DNA of 64,000 nucleotides from Astropecten irregularis. Taxonomy: Eukaryota; Echinodermata; Asteroidea; Paxillosida; Astropectinidae. Shown in pieces: positions 42,301 to 47,801 of the stretch (position 1 is the first letter of the stretch; each line of letters begins with the position of its first letter). Location of the stretch: positions 13,578,001-13,642,000 of the forward strand of contig OZ020248.1 in assembly GCA_963971285.1 (NCBI GenBank), given 5' to 3'. The notes beneath the pieces were generated by a model that did no database searches, was not told the origin of the DNA, and saw only the letters and a list, made by a program, of their open reading frames with translations. The position numbers were made by a program, and so were the translations under genes.

Positions 42301-45300
42301 AAATTGAACTAATGTAGCATCTACGCTACGTGACGTAATTGACTTATGTCAACAATAACTCAGCAGACGATACACATCACTGTATAGTGTGAAACTCAGT
42401 TTAATGTTTTCATCATCATGGCAAAATACTCAAATGGTGATGTTGATAACGGTGAGGTAGTCTAACACTCTGACTAACGTCTAATTTAATGGTGACAGTT
42501 GCAATGGTGACGGTTGAGATGTTGGCGGTAGTGATGCTGACTATAAGTACTGATGTGATGTCGGTCGTGATGGTTCAACTGGAAAAATAATATAAAATAA
42601 ATAATACATAAACTTCCATGTCACTGACACAAAATTTCCTTGCCAGGGCCTTAAATCTTACTTGAATACAAAACCCAATACTTGCAATGTAATTGCATAC
42701 TGATACATGTAAACCTTACATGTTCGACACCAAATTACATACATGTACTGTACATGTGTAACATATCAAACCAGAAACATCACATGTGTATCCTACATGT
42801 ACATAAAACGTGGTTGCCCAAAACTCGGACACGAAAATACTGACCAAAAAATAATACTTATTTGTTTCACATAAAAACAACTTAAACTTGACTTATTGCC
42901 TTTATCCTGAGGCAATAACTAAAGGTAATAAGGATAATAAAAGAAAACACTCACTTTGCTGAGCTGACGTGATTTTACGTGTCAAAAATGATTGTCATAA
43001 ATTTCTAGGACTGTCGTCAGGCTAGTGAACCATAATAGATTGATTAGGCAATGTCGTGAACGCCCTCTATAGACAAAATTAAACACAAAAGTACCGTGTC
43101 CATAAAGAGACTTCTACTTCAGGATGTTTTGTCCGCAACAGTTTACTTTCAGGTGCTTTAACATGTCTCGCTGATGTCCCCTATTTGTAAAAAGAAGATT
43201 AATTCAAGAGTTGCCTTTAGAAAACTAGAACAGCATGCAATAGCCGTTTACACAAACCTTTGTCATAATTATCTTTAGAAACCCTTTGATTGCTTAAAAA
43301 AAGTTTCTTGTTATAATTTTTTTCAAGAACTTTGGGTTGTTTTCTTTTAGTGGCAATGAATTTCCTGTTCAGGGTCATTAAATTCTTACTAATTCCAGGT
43401 CAGGGTGATGAGTATTTCATGAATTACAGCCAATTGATGTTAAATTGACCATGAAATCAATTTGGGATTGCCCTTGAACAAACCTCACAAGACCCCACAA
43501 GGGGAAGAGGATTCATGGCCATGTGGGCCCGTGTGAACGAATTGTCCGTGTGTGTATGCTAAAGTTTGTTTCAACTTGAAGTGAAATTATACATGTACAT
43601 GCTGACCTTGGTAGCCGAGAACTGAGCCTGCAAGCCCTGCATTATACAGGGTCGGAACTATTATATGAAAATTGTTGATCACTTCAAGATTCAGTTACAG
43701 CCATACTGAGCCATGTCTTGGCTATCACCATGTAGAATTTTAGCAAAATTGCACTGAAATTGTAGGAAAAAACTAAGACTGGATTACCCAACCTCAAAAC
43801 CCAATTTTCATCTTTCTTCCATACACATTATGTGTGTATTGACCACTATGCATGTTATCCTTGCAAATTTGTTTCATGTCCACTCTTTCAATTGGTCATA
43901 TTTTCGCTAATTTCAGCCCCAATATGTTTAAATTCTACATGGTGATATAGCCAAGGCATGAATGTATCACATATCTGAATCTTGAAGTGATTAATAGTTT
44001 AATTTTAACATAATGGGTCCCAACACAGTGTTGCGTTTTTTCTGGGACACCCTGTATACTAAGCGCAACATGGGATGCAGCGGCCTGGCGTGTTGAACTC
44101 AAGGTCTTGTGGTCAATCTACAGATTGTGGGTTCGAATCCAGCCATGGGCTAGTTGGTGCTTACATCCTTGGGCAAGAGGCTTTGTCACATATTGCTCCT
44201 CTTCACCAAGGTGTAAATGGGTACCTGGATGTGATGGTAGAGATGGCTTTGTGCTTCATTAGCCTATACGGTGTGTTTTACAGAAGCCAGGGCAGTATAC
44301 TCCCCAGGGAGTTGAGATGGTTTCAAGAATTTTAATATAGCGCAATGACCAGGCACAATTTGCGCTTAGAAACACAGCATTAAGCGCTAATTTATTATTG
44401 TTAATAGAGTACATCATATAAGCAGCAGACATGCATTGACTGCTAAGCAGATATAACAACCCCTTAACAACGTCTTTGACTGCTATTTGCTAGTGTTGTT
44501 CCACTCAGTCAGTAGGTAGTAGGTACGATATGGTTAGTGTTCCATGCATTGAATCTATGTATATTTTGCTGGCACTGGCATTCTTCCTGCAAACAGTATT
44601 TTGCAAGTTTGCAGTACCTCCGGCAAAATAACATAGAAAGAAGGCCGGCATGACGTCTTGAGTATTGGGAAATCAGAAGGATGACGATGCCGGCAAAATA
44701 TACACTTCCTAGAATGTAATCCCCAAAAAGGTTTGTCGCAAATAGCATTTTCACCAAGAGAGGGCGCTTCCGCAATGCATTGTGGGATACATCTGGGTCG
44801 AACTGGAAGTTTAGGAACACAGTTTAATAACTAAAAAGAGTTTTACTCAGACTGTCCAAAAGTAAGCAGATGGTCGCCCTTTCGACCCTTAAGCATCCCA
44901 CAATCCCTAGCGGTTGCCTGCGTCATAGTCTGGTTCCCGGACCCAAAAAGCGCCCGACTATTGTCTGTCAATATAGGGTCTGGTATCGGCTACGTGTACT
45001 TGAGGGTCACGTGACCAAAAAATTCAATTTCTGACTTTTTACGGAAAAATCCGAAACATTACAAACTCGTTTTCGTTCAACTTCGGATAGTAACGTTGAC
45101 TTTCGGCTATTTCCGACAGGTCACGCGAGGTCATGTACTTCAGGGACAGACACGTCATGTAAATATGTTTCATTCCGGCTACAGTTAGCCCAAATAGAGC
45201 ATAATTATTGTTCACATACAACAGAGCACTTTTCCTATTATGCACTTGTTTTTTTTCCACTCTTTGATTTCTTATTCTGTCCAGATAAAATTGCATGTGC

Positions 45301-47438
45301 TTACAAAAGTGCAAAAATGAATGCTAAAATTGAATCTCGCTAAACTCTAAAACTAGTTTCTGCGCCTGAGCAGACATGACAGCTGTGTCATGTTCTATTT
45401 TTAACCGTAGCCGATACCTGACCTAAGATTTTTAATAAGAGTCGTCAGGGAATCTTTGGGCAGGGAACCAAACTACCTGCGTCAGGGACGTCAGCTTGTC
45501 AAGGATACATATTGAGTTTCTCCAGCACGGACAGATGCTGCAACCCATCAAGACTCTGTAGTGCATTTCTAGAGAGATCCAGGTGCTTCAAACGATACAG
45601 ATTCTGCAATGAACTTCCAAGATGTGTGATCTTCTCATGATACGTGCCGGGAAGTGCCAATGACCGCACGTCATCTGTCAGAAAGTAAGAGTCAATCAAA
45701 ATAAACTCTTCACATTATTAAATGAAAATAAATATGCAAACATACACTCAATGCAGCACTTCCAGCAGTCGGTCCCATAGGTTTGTGCACATGCGATGCC
45801 CATCAGTGGAACTCTGGGGTTAGCATGCTTTAGTCTACAGTAGGCTCACCTAAATATGTTGATTGAAGCGATTTGGGCAACATTTCAGTGTACAAATGCA
45901 ATTTATTTTTACGTGCTTCTTACAAACTTGAAAACAGCCCATCTCATCATGTGAGGCCATTTTGTCTGGTTAGTCTAGTGCCCAGTTCCAACTCTGTACA
46001 TGTCAGAGTGGAAACCAGACTATTCTCGTCTGTGGCCGTCCGTGGCCATAATTACGTGAAATGTTATATCTTCATTCGTCGTTAGGGCCTACCGTTTTTA
46101 CCCCATATATTTTCCCTCAAAAATCAAAGCCCTGCTCTCTTTCCACAAAATTAACCTTGCTAGGGGCATAATAATGATTAGGGGGCCTAATGTAGAACTA
46201 ACGTTAGATTTTTAGAAGAGGATTCAAATTCCGCTCCAGTCATTTTTTCTTTGTTCACTTTTCAATGAATAAAATTCAGTCAGTTTCCCTTGTGTGTAAG
46301 GCTGCAGTTTGTATCCGGTTAACCGGTTATGATTGTTGAAAAGGGTACCCGGGTACATTTTCCCAGTTACATGTAGGTTAATCGAAAAGTATCTTTTTAA
46401 TGGCTTCTTCTTTTTGAAACCTAGACACATCTAGAGTTCACAAAGAAAAAAATGTCAATGATCTTTTGAAAATTGGACCAGCAGGCTTATGTATTCAAAG
46501 GCCAAACATTTTGCTATGTCTACCACTGCCAAATGTTGTGACAAAATAATGTTGTCAACCAAGTTCCTAAAATATCCTAACTTACTATTTCTTTGTTTTT
46601 CTTAGTTTTCTTTGTTATAAGGGTAGGCCTAATCGTAACCGTAACCGAAAAACAGACGGGGAACCGGTTACAAAATTATTTGTAAACTTACAGCCCTATA
46701 AATTAGCCTATAGGCCTAACGTAGTACAACTTACAATATACAAGGTTACTTTAATGATTATATACAGATATATTTAGGGGAAAGAATTCCACTGATGACC
46801 ATTACGGAAAAAGGATTATATCCTCCAAGAGTTAACTTATTGGATACAAATTATGATGAACTTCAATCTCAGGTGTGGAAAACTTGGGTAGCATATCTGA
46901 AAAGTGAGTTTTGCAGGGTTTTTTTACCTACAAATTGTACACTTCCAATACAGCGGTGCCATTTTGCTCAAAACGCCCTCTGTTGGTTCCATAGAGTTGT
47001 GCACAAATAATGGTCATCAATGGAATTCTTTCCTATTTAGGTTATTAACTATTCAAAACATAGTTTTCCTTTCCTTTATAGTTTTAGGACCCGTCTTATC
47101 ACAATCCCCCTGTAGGTAGCTGTGTGGAGTGGTCGAGAGCTAAGTGCAGTGACCGTGTGTAACAAATAACACTGACATGGCTTAACTGAGCATGAGCGTC
47201 GTTAGTAACCAACGTAGGCCTAATTCGTTATCGTAGGGCGTTTTAACTGTCAAACTTTGTCGACCAAAACAAATATGTTTTGCACCCATTATACTCAGTT
47301 ATACTCTACATGTAAACTTTATCAAACGTCAAACAATTCTAATTGATATCATTTATAAAAGCAGATGTTCTTACCTAGATTTTCGGGGTCCAAATGCACT
47401 CTCTCGCAGATCCATTTCTCACTTATGGTGAGCGCCAT
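21165..47438 (-). CDS. CEP72: CEP72, centrosomal leucine-rich-repeat protein (13 exons, complete)
   Basis: CEP72 is a centrosomal/centriolar-satellite protein needed for recruiting gamma-tubulin complexes and Kizuna in vertebrates. Exons in coding order: 47375-47438, 45509-45674, 35266-35420, 34090-34151, 33121-33226, 31185-31310, 29989-30207, 27390-28466, 25718-25936, 24593-24732, 23502-23691, 22473-22587, 21165-21348. They sum to 2,823 bases with consistent phases (940 residues plus stop), longer than the roughly 650-residue human protein, mostly through the 359-codon exon. LRRs span about residues 25-130 (LPGTYHEKITHLGSSLQNL, LRLNPVTKNEPDYRLFMVHM), followed by an LRR cap with DDRSVRESERKAALMHF, a disordered S/P-rich middle with FTPHP, and a C-terminal coiled coil (LATMLQESHK, NDHLLQEL, LHWSYSELK). 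Start chosen at ATG 47438 (MALTISEKWICERVHLDPEN). Intron 2 carries the BEL/Pao element. Confidence 0.95.
21404..21590 (+). mobile_element. MITE-2 copy, right side missing
   Basis: TTAA (21400-21403) then AGGTACAGTACAGGATTGGT; similarity ends after GATCTCGGGGTAAGAT. Lies in the CEP72 intron next to the last exon. Confidence 0.65.
22140..22392. repeat. CGATTTCACGAA-family repeat, split
   Basis: The left part CGATCGATCGTAACCAGAGTTAC and TCCTACGTAGGACT is separated by a 110-bp AT-rich insert from the right part AAGTCTTACGACTGATGGTAAGTT ... GTGAAATTGACCCC. Confidence 0.5.
22473..22587 (-). CDS. CEP72: CEP72 exon 12 (coiled coil)
   Basis: Phase 1 to 2. Encodes VALEREVERLSQENGSLKLH followed by LQELATMLQESHK, matching the human IQELTQMLQESH stretch. 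Confidence 0.93.
22865..23036 (-). mobile_element. Possible LINE 3'-end fragment with (GAA)n tail
   Basis: On the minus strand an open frame reads SRMILECPILWPPRDIYLDL, like the Cys-containing C-terminal segment after LINE reverse transcriptases, and runs into a (GAA)n run (TTC on the plus strand, 22,869-22,893). Weak, based on a short stretch only. Confidence 0.3.
23034..23094. repeat. Perfect 30-bp palindrome, 1-base spacer
   Basis: The left arm 23034-23063 is the exact reverse complement of 23065-23094 (ends ATGAGAGG / CCTCTCAT, centre CCAGGGA-T-TCCCTGG). It could extrude as a cruciform. CEP72 intron. Confidence 0.9.
23095..23480. other. Low-complexity intron segment
   Basis: Contains a C run (23360-23375) joined to an A run, and CCGACCGACC repeats. 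A loose inverted pair TTAGGCCAAAAAAAAA (23,140) / TTTTTTTTTGGCCTTA (23,452) brackets it and may mark the ends of a decayed element. Confidence 0.4.
23502..23691 (-). CDS. CEP72: CEP72 exon 11 (coiled coil plus SGD repeat)
   Basis: Phase 0 to 1. Encodes ENLKGELDAALADKRQLQER, then a 12-bp coding minisatellite giving SGDQSGDRSGDR. Each unit carries a CAGGTGA sequence resembling a splice donor, so the donor choice (CAG|GTGAATATT) is less certain than elsewhere. Confidence 0.82.
23911..24223 (-). mobile_element. MITE-1 copy (reverse)
   Basis: TTAA at 23907-23910; ends AGGTAATACCATACTTTGG / CCAAAGTATGACAGTACC. CEP72 intron. Confidence 0.8.
24593..24732 (-). CDS. CEP72: CEP72 exon 10
   Basis: Acceptor TTTCACAG, donor GTATGT, phase 1 to 0. 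Encodes SQAHTLLTTLINEIVASVPQ and NEINKLHQALRSTQDQV, predicted helical; equivalent to human AQARHILSSVEEF and what follows. Confidence 0.9.
25007..25208. mobile_element. Small TIR element
   Basis: The inverted ends AATAGACCGATCCATTAAGC / TTACTGGATCGGTCTATT extend over about 25 bp with few mismatches; the interior is GC-richer than the surroundings (GGAGCGCGCAACTGG). No ORF. CEP72 intron. Confidence 0.65.
25209..25649. mobile_element. hAT-like non-autonomous element with 8-bp target duplication
   Basis: Perfect outer ends CATAGAGCTATATT / AATATAGCTCTATG, with TIRs extending to ATTACTAGAGCGCT, are flanked by GTCTATTA at 25201-25208 and 25650-25657. An 8-bp duplication is typical of hAT transposons. 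It inserted at the edge of the TIR element to its left. Confidence 0.75.
25718..25936 (-). CDS. CEP72: CEP72 exon 9
   Basis: Acceptor GGTTTTTCAG, donor GTAAGT, phase 1 to 1. Contains LFLNNFLTLVDRYWNGTKSL, matching human LLETLLDLVDRSWGGCRSL, one of the best CEP72 diagnostics. Confidence 0.95.
26430..26672 (+). mobile_element. MITE-1 copy, left-truncated
   Basis: Starts inside the family at CCGGCCAAAATATTTATC and ends before TTAA at 26673-26676. CEP72 intron. Confidence 0.7.
26691..27367. mobile_element. Long-TIR element (about 75-bp ends)
   Basis: The left end AAGGCCTTTTCACATGACGC ... CTCTCAACCATTGAGAAATT is mirrored at 27,290-27,367 almost base for base. About 520 bp of unique, GC-richer interior without ORF. 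It ends 22 bp before the CEP72 exon 8 boundary. A relative lies at 61,768-62,082. Confidence 0.75.
27390..28466 (-). CDS. CEP72: CEP72 exon 8 (long disordered middle)
   Basis: 359 codons, acceptor CCTTTTAG, donor GTAAGA, phase 1 to 1. Starts DNLNIPKYPAYYPSTSKSPS; very rich in S, P, N and T (SMSPTSPSNKSPSFKTPQGS), probably disordered and phosphorylated. It ends with GHFTPHPG, matching the TYFTPHP motif of human CEP72. Confidence 0.93.
29317..29754. mobile_element. Mariner-like MITE (TA target), copy 1
   Basis: Ends CAGGGTGTCCCAGGAAAAAC / GGGAGACACCCTG flanked by TA (29315-29316, 29755-29756). The interior is itself inverted (CTTGGCTATCACCATGTAGA / TCTACATGGTGATAGCCAAG). CEP72 intron. Second copy at 43,647. 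Confidence 0.8.
29779..29964. mobile_element. Short TIR element
   Basis: TGGCTGCGTTCGAGCG at the left pairs with CGCTCGGAACGCAGCCA at the right; the interior carries four GAGTATACTC-type palindromes. Its right end lies 25 bp from the CEP72 exon 7 donor. Confidence 0.65.
29989..30207 (-). CDS. CEP72: CEP72 exon 7
   Basis: Acceptor TTTGTAAAG, donor GTGAGA, phase 1 to 1. Encodes DQPSRESSERPSNMNELPST and a basic PKRRNTWDERENVARN stretch; no known domain. Confidence 0.85.
30894..31084. mobile_element. GCTGCCAACC foldback MITE, copy 1
   Basis: TGGCTGCCAACCTATC at the left and GGAATGGTTGGCAGCT at the right, with internal GGAATCTGTTGTCAAGAGCT shared with the copy at 32,813. CEP72 intron. Confidence 0.65.
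31185..31310 (-). CDS. CEP72: CEP72 exon 6
   Basis: Acceptor CTACACAG, donor GTAGGT, phase 1 to 1. Encodes VLDDDDCDVLDLIARSGGDL, matching human VMDADDEAVLNLIAECEWDL. Confidence 0.94.
31485..31604 (+). ncRNA. Two-hairpin repeat module, copy 2
   Basis: Hairpins GTTCTGAGAAGAAC and CGAACAGTGTGCTCTGTTCG. Relative to copy 1, both sides of the second stem have changed together (GGCC/GGCC to GAAC/GTTC), keeping pairing. Confidence 0.4.
31772..32159. mobile_element. TA-flanked MITE with about 110-bp TIRs, nested in SINE-C
   Basis: CGGGCGTTTCACAATTTAGA at the left and TCTAAATTGTGAAACGCCCG at the right. The arms continue through GCGCCACCAAGAGGGCAGC to CCTATACGTTCAA. TA on each side (31770-31771, 32160-32161). 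The empty target can be read in the SINE-C copy near 3765. Confidence 0.8.
32200..32470 (+). mobile_element. LINE (CR1/L2-like) 3'-end fragment
   Basis: One frame reads AYGNRALSRFTPRLWNSLPD then ELREENDLSCFKLHLKTYLF, the classic C-terminus of CR1/L2/jockey-type reverse transcriptase ORFs (pattern RLWNSLP ... FK..LKT.LF). It ends with GATACTGTGCGCATTATAAATG, a short 3' tail of the kind used for target-primed reverse transcription. CEP72 intron. Confidence 0.7.
32575..32712 (+). mobile_element. SINE-C head fragment
   Basis: GGTTTCATGGCTTCTGACTGCC, then GGGCTGGATAGCTCAGTTGGTAGAGCGC (A box); the B box is degraded (CAGAGGTCGCATTC). Confidence 0.6.
32813..33010. mobile_element. GCTGCCAACC foldback MITE, copy 2
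   Basis: AGCTGCCAACCTATCTTAAAGG to GAATGCTTGGCAGGTATG, about 85-90% like 30,894-31,084. Confidence 0.65.
33121..33226 (-). CDS. CEP72: CEP72 exon 5
   Basis: Acceptor GATTGCAG, donor GTTAGA, phase 0 to 1. Encodes ATELTEHPPAKKPVDADRVI then NPRVEMITNMPRKTT. Confidence 0.88.
33275..33633 (-). mobile_element. MITE-1 copy (reverse)
   Basis: Right TTAA 33634-33637; the left flank has decayed (ATGA). It begins only 48 bp from CEP72 exon 5. Confidence 0.82.
34090..34151 (-). CDS. CEP72: CEP72 exon 4 (post-LRR cap)
   Basis: Phase 1 to 0, 62 bp. Encodes DDRSVRESERKAALMHFNSD, nearly the human DDRPVRASERKASRLHFASE. Confidence 0.96.
34224..34346 (+). ncRNA. Two-hairpin repeat module, copy 3
   Basis: GGTTCTGAGAAGAACT and CGGCCTGTATGCTTTGGCCG. 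With copy 4 (34,588-34,698, inverted) it forms the arms of a larger foldback. Confidence 0.4.
34588..34698 (-). ncRNA. Two-hairpin repeat module, copy 4 (inverted)
   Basis: On the minus strand: GGTTCAGATACGAGCC and CGGCCAGTATGCTCTGGCTG. Both stems remain paired with G-U substitutions. Confidence 0.4.
34810..35224. mobile_element. CAATTTCAT foldback interrupted by MITE-1
   Basis: GGGGCCAATTTCATAGAGCTGC (34,810) and CTATGAAATTGGACC (35,224) are the ends of one foldback, split at its TTAAGC by the MITE-1 copy 34,836-35,183. It ends about 40 bp from CEP72 exon 3. Confidence 0.7.
34836..35183 (-). mobile_element. MITE-1 copy (reverse), nested
   Basis: TTAA at 34832-34835 and 35184-35187; clean termini AGGTAGTATCATACTTTGG / GAAGTATCATACTACCT. 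Confidence 0.88.
35266..35420 (-). CDS. CEP72: CEP72 exon 3 (leucine-rich repeats)
   Basis: Acceptor TTTGACCAG, donor GTAAAT, phase 2 to 1. Encodes YYNNISTLKDLYQLRHNTSL and LRLNPVTKNEPDYRLFMVHM, matching the human CEP72 LRR cap. Confidence 0.97.
35541..35746 (-). repeat. AGGGAGACA repeat, cut by the BEL/Pao insertion
   Basis: The reverse complement matches 62,704-62,970: GTCTCCCTAAGGTA, AGAGAATGCTCT and ATGGGAATGTCTCCCTAA appear in the same order. The LTR element inserted close to one end. Confidence 0.6.
35747..36574 (-). repeat. BEL/Pao 3' LTR
   Basis: 828 bp. On the element strand it begins TGTTGCGGACAAAACATCC and ends GTAGATGCTACA. Immediately upstream in element sense is AGGGGCCGGGA, a plausible polypurine tract (36,575-36,585). 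Confidence 0.93.
36719..40534 (-). CDS. pol: BEL/Pao Pol polyprotein (RT, RNase H, integrase)
   Basis: 1,271 codons, in a different frame from Gag and overlapping it by 110 bp. Visible parts: protease C-terminal part at the start, reverse transcriptase with ALMADIEGMF and FYVDD (near residue 413), RNase H-like acidic residues in HHFSDASEKGYGAA and MYWTDSTIVLHYL, integrase HHCC region (HYHVASGHAGAERT, CIPC), core DYFGPF / SDNGTNFVGG / FGGVWERQ (D,D-E, about residues 979-1090), and a C-terminal Pao-type domain (RRWRQIQYLADVFWRRW). No internal stops. The ATG at 40534 falls inside protease coding and is probably not a natural start; Pol is expected as a Gag fusion. Confidence 0.93.
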   Translation of the reverse strand: MHCWTLVRRRASAPVEALKEKLGVPGRHERMRLTTLENHDTPIDTFAVNLEVTDMNDDNILVMKHVLTRPKFHVSSECLVTQKELTRWPHLHDIPLPDIDAREVHLLIGQDNPLALTPKEVREGGPGTPYAVRSILGWTLNGPIGNGQMKHVTSHFTEIDNDLQRLVERFWKIDDVGSNEPAMSIIDRKVVSMWEQSLCLDEGHYSLDIPLKVRPPHLPDNKVIAKHRLSLLGKRLSRDSDMKDMYVAGMSDLLAKGYAEEVPEQELDRSDGAVWYLPHHPVMHPRKPGKVRIVFDCSAKYSGTSLNDNVHQGPDLTNQLLGVLLRFRQETIALMADIEGMFNQVRVNKTDRDVLRFLWWKNGFNEEPTMCRMTTHLFGGVWSPSTANFALKCTGRDNIDQFDSDTISTIDKNFYVDDCLTSVATVEAASRLISQLCHALSLGGFRLTKWLSNSRDALRTVPEADRAKGVPTVDMDREMLPTERALGVLWDTQADMFTFDVCVKDKPLTRRGLLSTVSSLYDPLGFACPFVLTAKIMFQQLCRLKIEWDSPMPDDIAHQWNSWKTDLPNLKSMAVPRCFRPQEFGEVTSAQLHHFSDASEKGYGAATYLRMEDTSGRTHCQLVMAKGRLAPIKTTTIPRLELSAAVVSVKLDELVRQHLSMPLEESMYWTDSTIVLHYLHNQEKRYQVFVANRVSRILEHTSPAQWRYVDTRANPGDDVSRGMTATDLVLNDRWIRGPQFLWEDIAEWPPQPDLSYKTLPDEAEVKKDTPVYSTMSRKGGTDILTALLKKFSSWYRLKRAVAWLLRAKAILLARVQKKERDSKPMGRLTVREILAAEDAIVIAIQKDNFDDATLKSSSYCKLSPSRFSDGKIRVGGRLANSLLTSEAKHPRLLPAKHPVIPLIVRHYHVASGHAGAERTLTEVRQRFWIVKGRTAVKSVVFSCIPCRRRKAPTATQVMADLPQDRVTPGHPPFTMVGVDYFGPFIVKRARSEVKRWGCLFTCLATRAIHLEVSYTMETDSFINALHRFISRRGAPVEIRSDNGTNFVGGQRELRRALESWNQDKICDYLRQKEIQWVFNPPAASHFGGVWERQIRTVRAVLNGLLGQQTLDDERLHTLMCIVESIVNGRPITKLSEDPDDPEPLTPNHLLLLRAGPQLPPGEFTKQDLYKRRWRQIQYLADVFWRRWSIEYLSSLQERQKWLYPQRNIRKGDLILVKYENSPRNQWPLGLVTDVYPGKDGRVRSVQVKTQAGIYDRPTDKLCLLEGEDMGQ
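40425..42251 (-). CDS. gag: BEL/Pao Gag and protease start
   Basis: Start set at the first ATG (42251, MAERDSKTVPDTSTMDQIAD); the frame is open further up to 42302 but only with a non-ATG codon. About 608 residues. A coiled coil rich in E, Q and R near residues 55-110, the retrotransposon Gag-like domain seen in Pao proteins (LMTFSGDPVDYWLFIRAFEN), then cysteine-histidine knuckles CPYCSQSHGLFNC, CVNCLQPGHRAREC and CTVQGCGLKH. It ends just after the aspartic protease motif LLDSGSTQSF, where the frame is lost. Confidence 0.92.
   Translation of the reverse strand: MAERDSKTVPDTSTMDQIADTIEYGDSVSQIGGRHSRAASVVSSTSAASSSWIQAAARKAALLAEVQAGKRRQALERETLELQQRRRQMDLETEIAKMEAMEKTFAEAENGEALPIPFKYSTPAASQEEKEDERHNILPTLKSSPASMDYIHTHGGESVGILSQILNSSTLQQQSLIESLQLPKTELMTFSGDPVDYWLFIRAFENAVDKECVSDAAKLARLQQYCTGPAKKLIKCCVMKRPSEGYALARKLLKERFGNEYDIAEAWVDKIISRPEIRDSKSLLDFSDELRNCRETLHTMGKLNELNNSKSLSRVVEKLPWDLRKAWLRKVHYIKNSDKRAPTIDDVMQFVTLSAEQANDPVFGKLVRKEPKEGFHKSSRPKDKPKSRQPASFNVQVETPQPGPSVDLTQTAATPADTRTTSGDRQTRLCPYCSQSHGLFNCEGWKSLRVNDRLNFVQYKRLCVNCLQPGHRARECRRQAVCTVQGCGLKHTKFLHLPRTRSDDSPQANSGPSPLVSQTANHPTPTASCQTTSIAPSHVTCSATGAGASKVVLPIVPVRVREHGSSTKGIITYALLDSGSTQSFCSCRSFEGETWSTRKARKDEVDNP
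42313..43140 (-). repeat. BEL/Pao 5' LTR
   Basis: 828 bp, same length as the other LTR with about five substitutions. Only 61 nt separate it from the Gag ATG. I could not match a primer-binding site to a specific tRNA in that leader. Confidence 0.93.
43647..44054. mobile_element. Mariner-like MITE (TA target), copy 2
   Basis: CAGGGTCGG at the left (degraded) and TCTGGGACACCCTG at the right, TA on both sides; the same inverted interior as copy 1 (TTGGCTATCACCATGTAGA / TCTACATGGTGATATAGCC). CEP72 intron 2. Confidence 0.75.
44071..44395 (+). mobile_element. tRNA-derived SINE-A
   Basis: GCAGCGGCCTGGCGTG (A-box region), TGTGGGTTCGAATCCAGCC (B box), TTGGGCAAGAGGCTTTGTCA, TATACTCCCCAGGGAGTTGA. It starts 15 bp after the MITE to its left. 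Confidence 0.75.
44918..45485. mobile_element. TIR element abutting CEP72 exon 2
   Basis: TGCGTCATAGTCTGGTTCCC / GGGAACCAAACTACCTGCGTCA ends, and inner GGTATCGGCTACG / CGTAGCCGATACC (44,975 and 45,407). The interior ORF has no known domain. Its right end is about 20 bp from the exon 2 donor. Confidence 0.6.
45509..45674 (-). CDS. CEP72: CEP72 exon 2 (leucine-rich repeats)
   Basis: Acceptor CTGACAG, donor GTATCC, phase 1 to 2. Encodes LPGTYHEKITHLGSSLQNLY and LKHLDLSRNALQSLDGLQHL, the human IPGTYQEKITHLG ... LKSLDLSRNSLVSLEG block. Confidence 0.97.
46205..46300 (-). mobile_element. SINE-C fragment
   Basis: TTTCTTTGTTCACTTTTCAATG and CAGTCAGTTTCCCTTGTGTG are the complement of the SINE-C body. 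CEP72 intron 1. Confidence 0.5.
46301..47374. other. CEP72 intron 1 segment
   Basis: Holds a palindromic TCCGGTTAACCGGTTA (46,315) and an AACCGGTTAC echo near 46,660, then a plus-strand open stretch at 46,795-46,902 (YPPRVNLLDTNYDELQSQVW) ending at a possible GTGAGT-like donor. I do not recognise that peptide; a host gene exon or transposon relic cannot be decided. Confidence 0.35.
47375..47438 (-). CDS. CEP72: CEP72 exon 1 (start codon)
   Basis: ATG at 47438, encodes MALTISEKWICERVHLDPEN, donor CTAG|GTAAGA, phase 1. The position and the LxLDPEN-type segment suit the short variable N-terminus of CEP72. No TATA-like element is evident upstream. Confidence 0.85.
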
Positions 47439-47801
47439 TATTCAAAGGTTAACCTAATCAGTCGGGCTCCCTCATGCTGTAATACGTACAATACATTCAA
47501 GACGTCAGGGTATTGAAACTTCATCCCGGTCCAGACGAATAATGAATTTTGAAAAATGAAGTAATCGAAACCGAATATAAAACTAAGTTGAGGGCGCTGT
47601 TTTGCTTCTTTTCCCTTGAAATAATGGGAGGGGCGCGCTGAGCGCTGTTAATGTTATGCAGACTTATTATTGGTCAAAGTTATCATCGGGAGACATGCCA
47701 AAAAATTGAAGAAATGGAAAGATTTAAACTTCATTTCGTAGTGTCGTCACAAAAATTGAGAGACTTCTGAGGGTTTTTTTTACTGTGAAATTAAGAGATT
47801 T

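Larger units (their letters stand above)
35747..43140 (-). mobile_element. BEL/Pao LTR retrotransposon, near complete
   Basis: 7,394 bp with two 828-bp LTRs that differ at about five positions, bounded by TG...CA and a 5-bp target duplication GTTTA (35742-35746 and 43141-43145). It carries Gag with zinc knuckles, a DSG-type aspartic protease, reverse transcriptase (YVDD), RNase H and an integrase with a D,D-E site, in the BEL/Pao order; I see no envelope gene. Low LTR divergence implies recent insertion. One frame change within the protease separates the two ORFs. It sits in CEP72 intron 2 in sense orientation, so its LTRs could supply promoter or poly(A) signals to the host transcript (inference). 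Confidence 0.95.

Noticed and set aside
45039-45314. 91-codon minus-strand ORF
   Set aside because: Falls inside the TIR element 44,918-45,485 and has no transposase-like motif.
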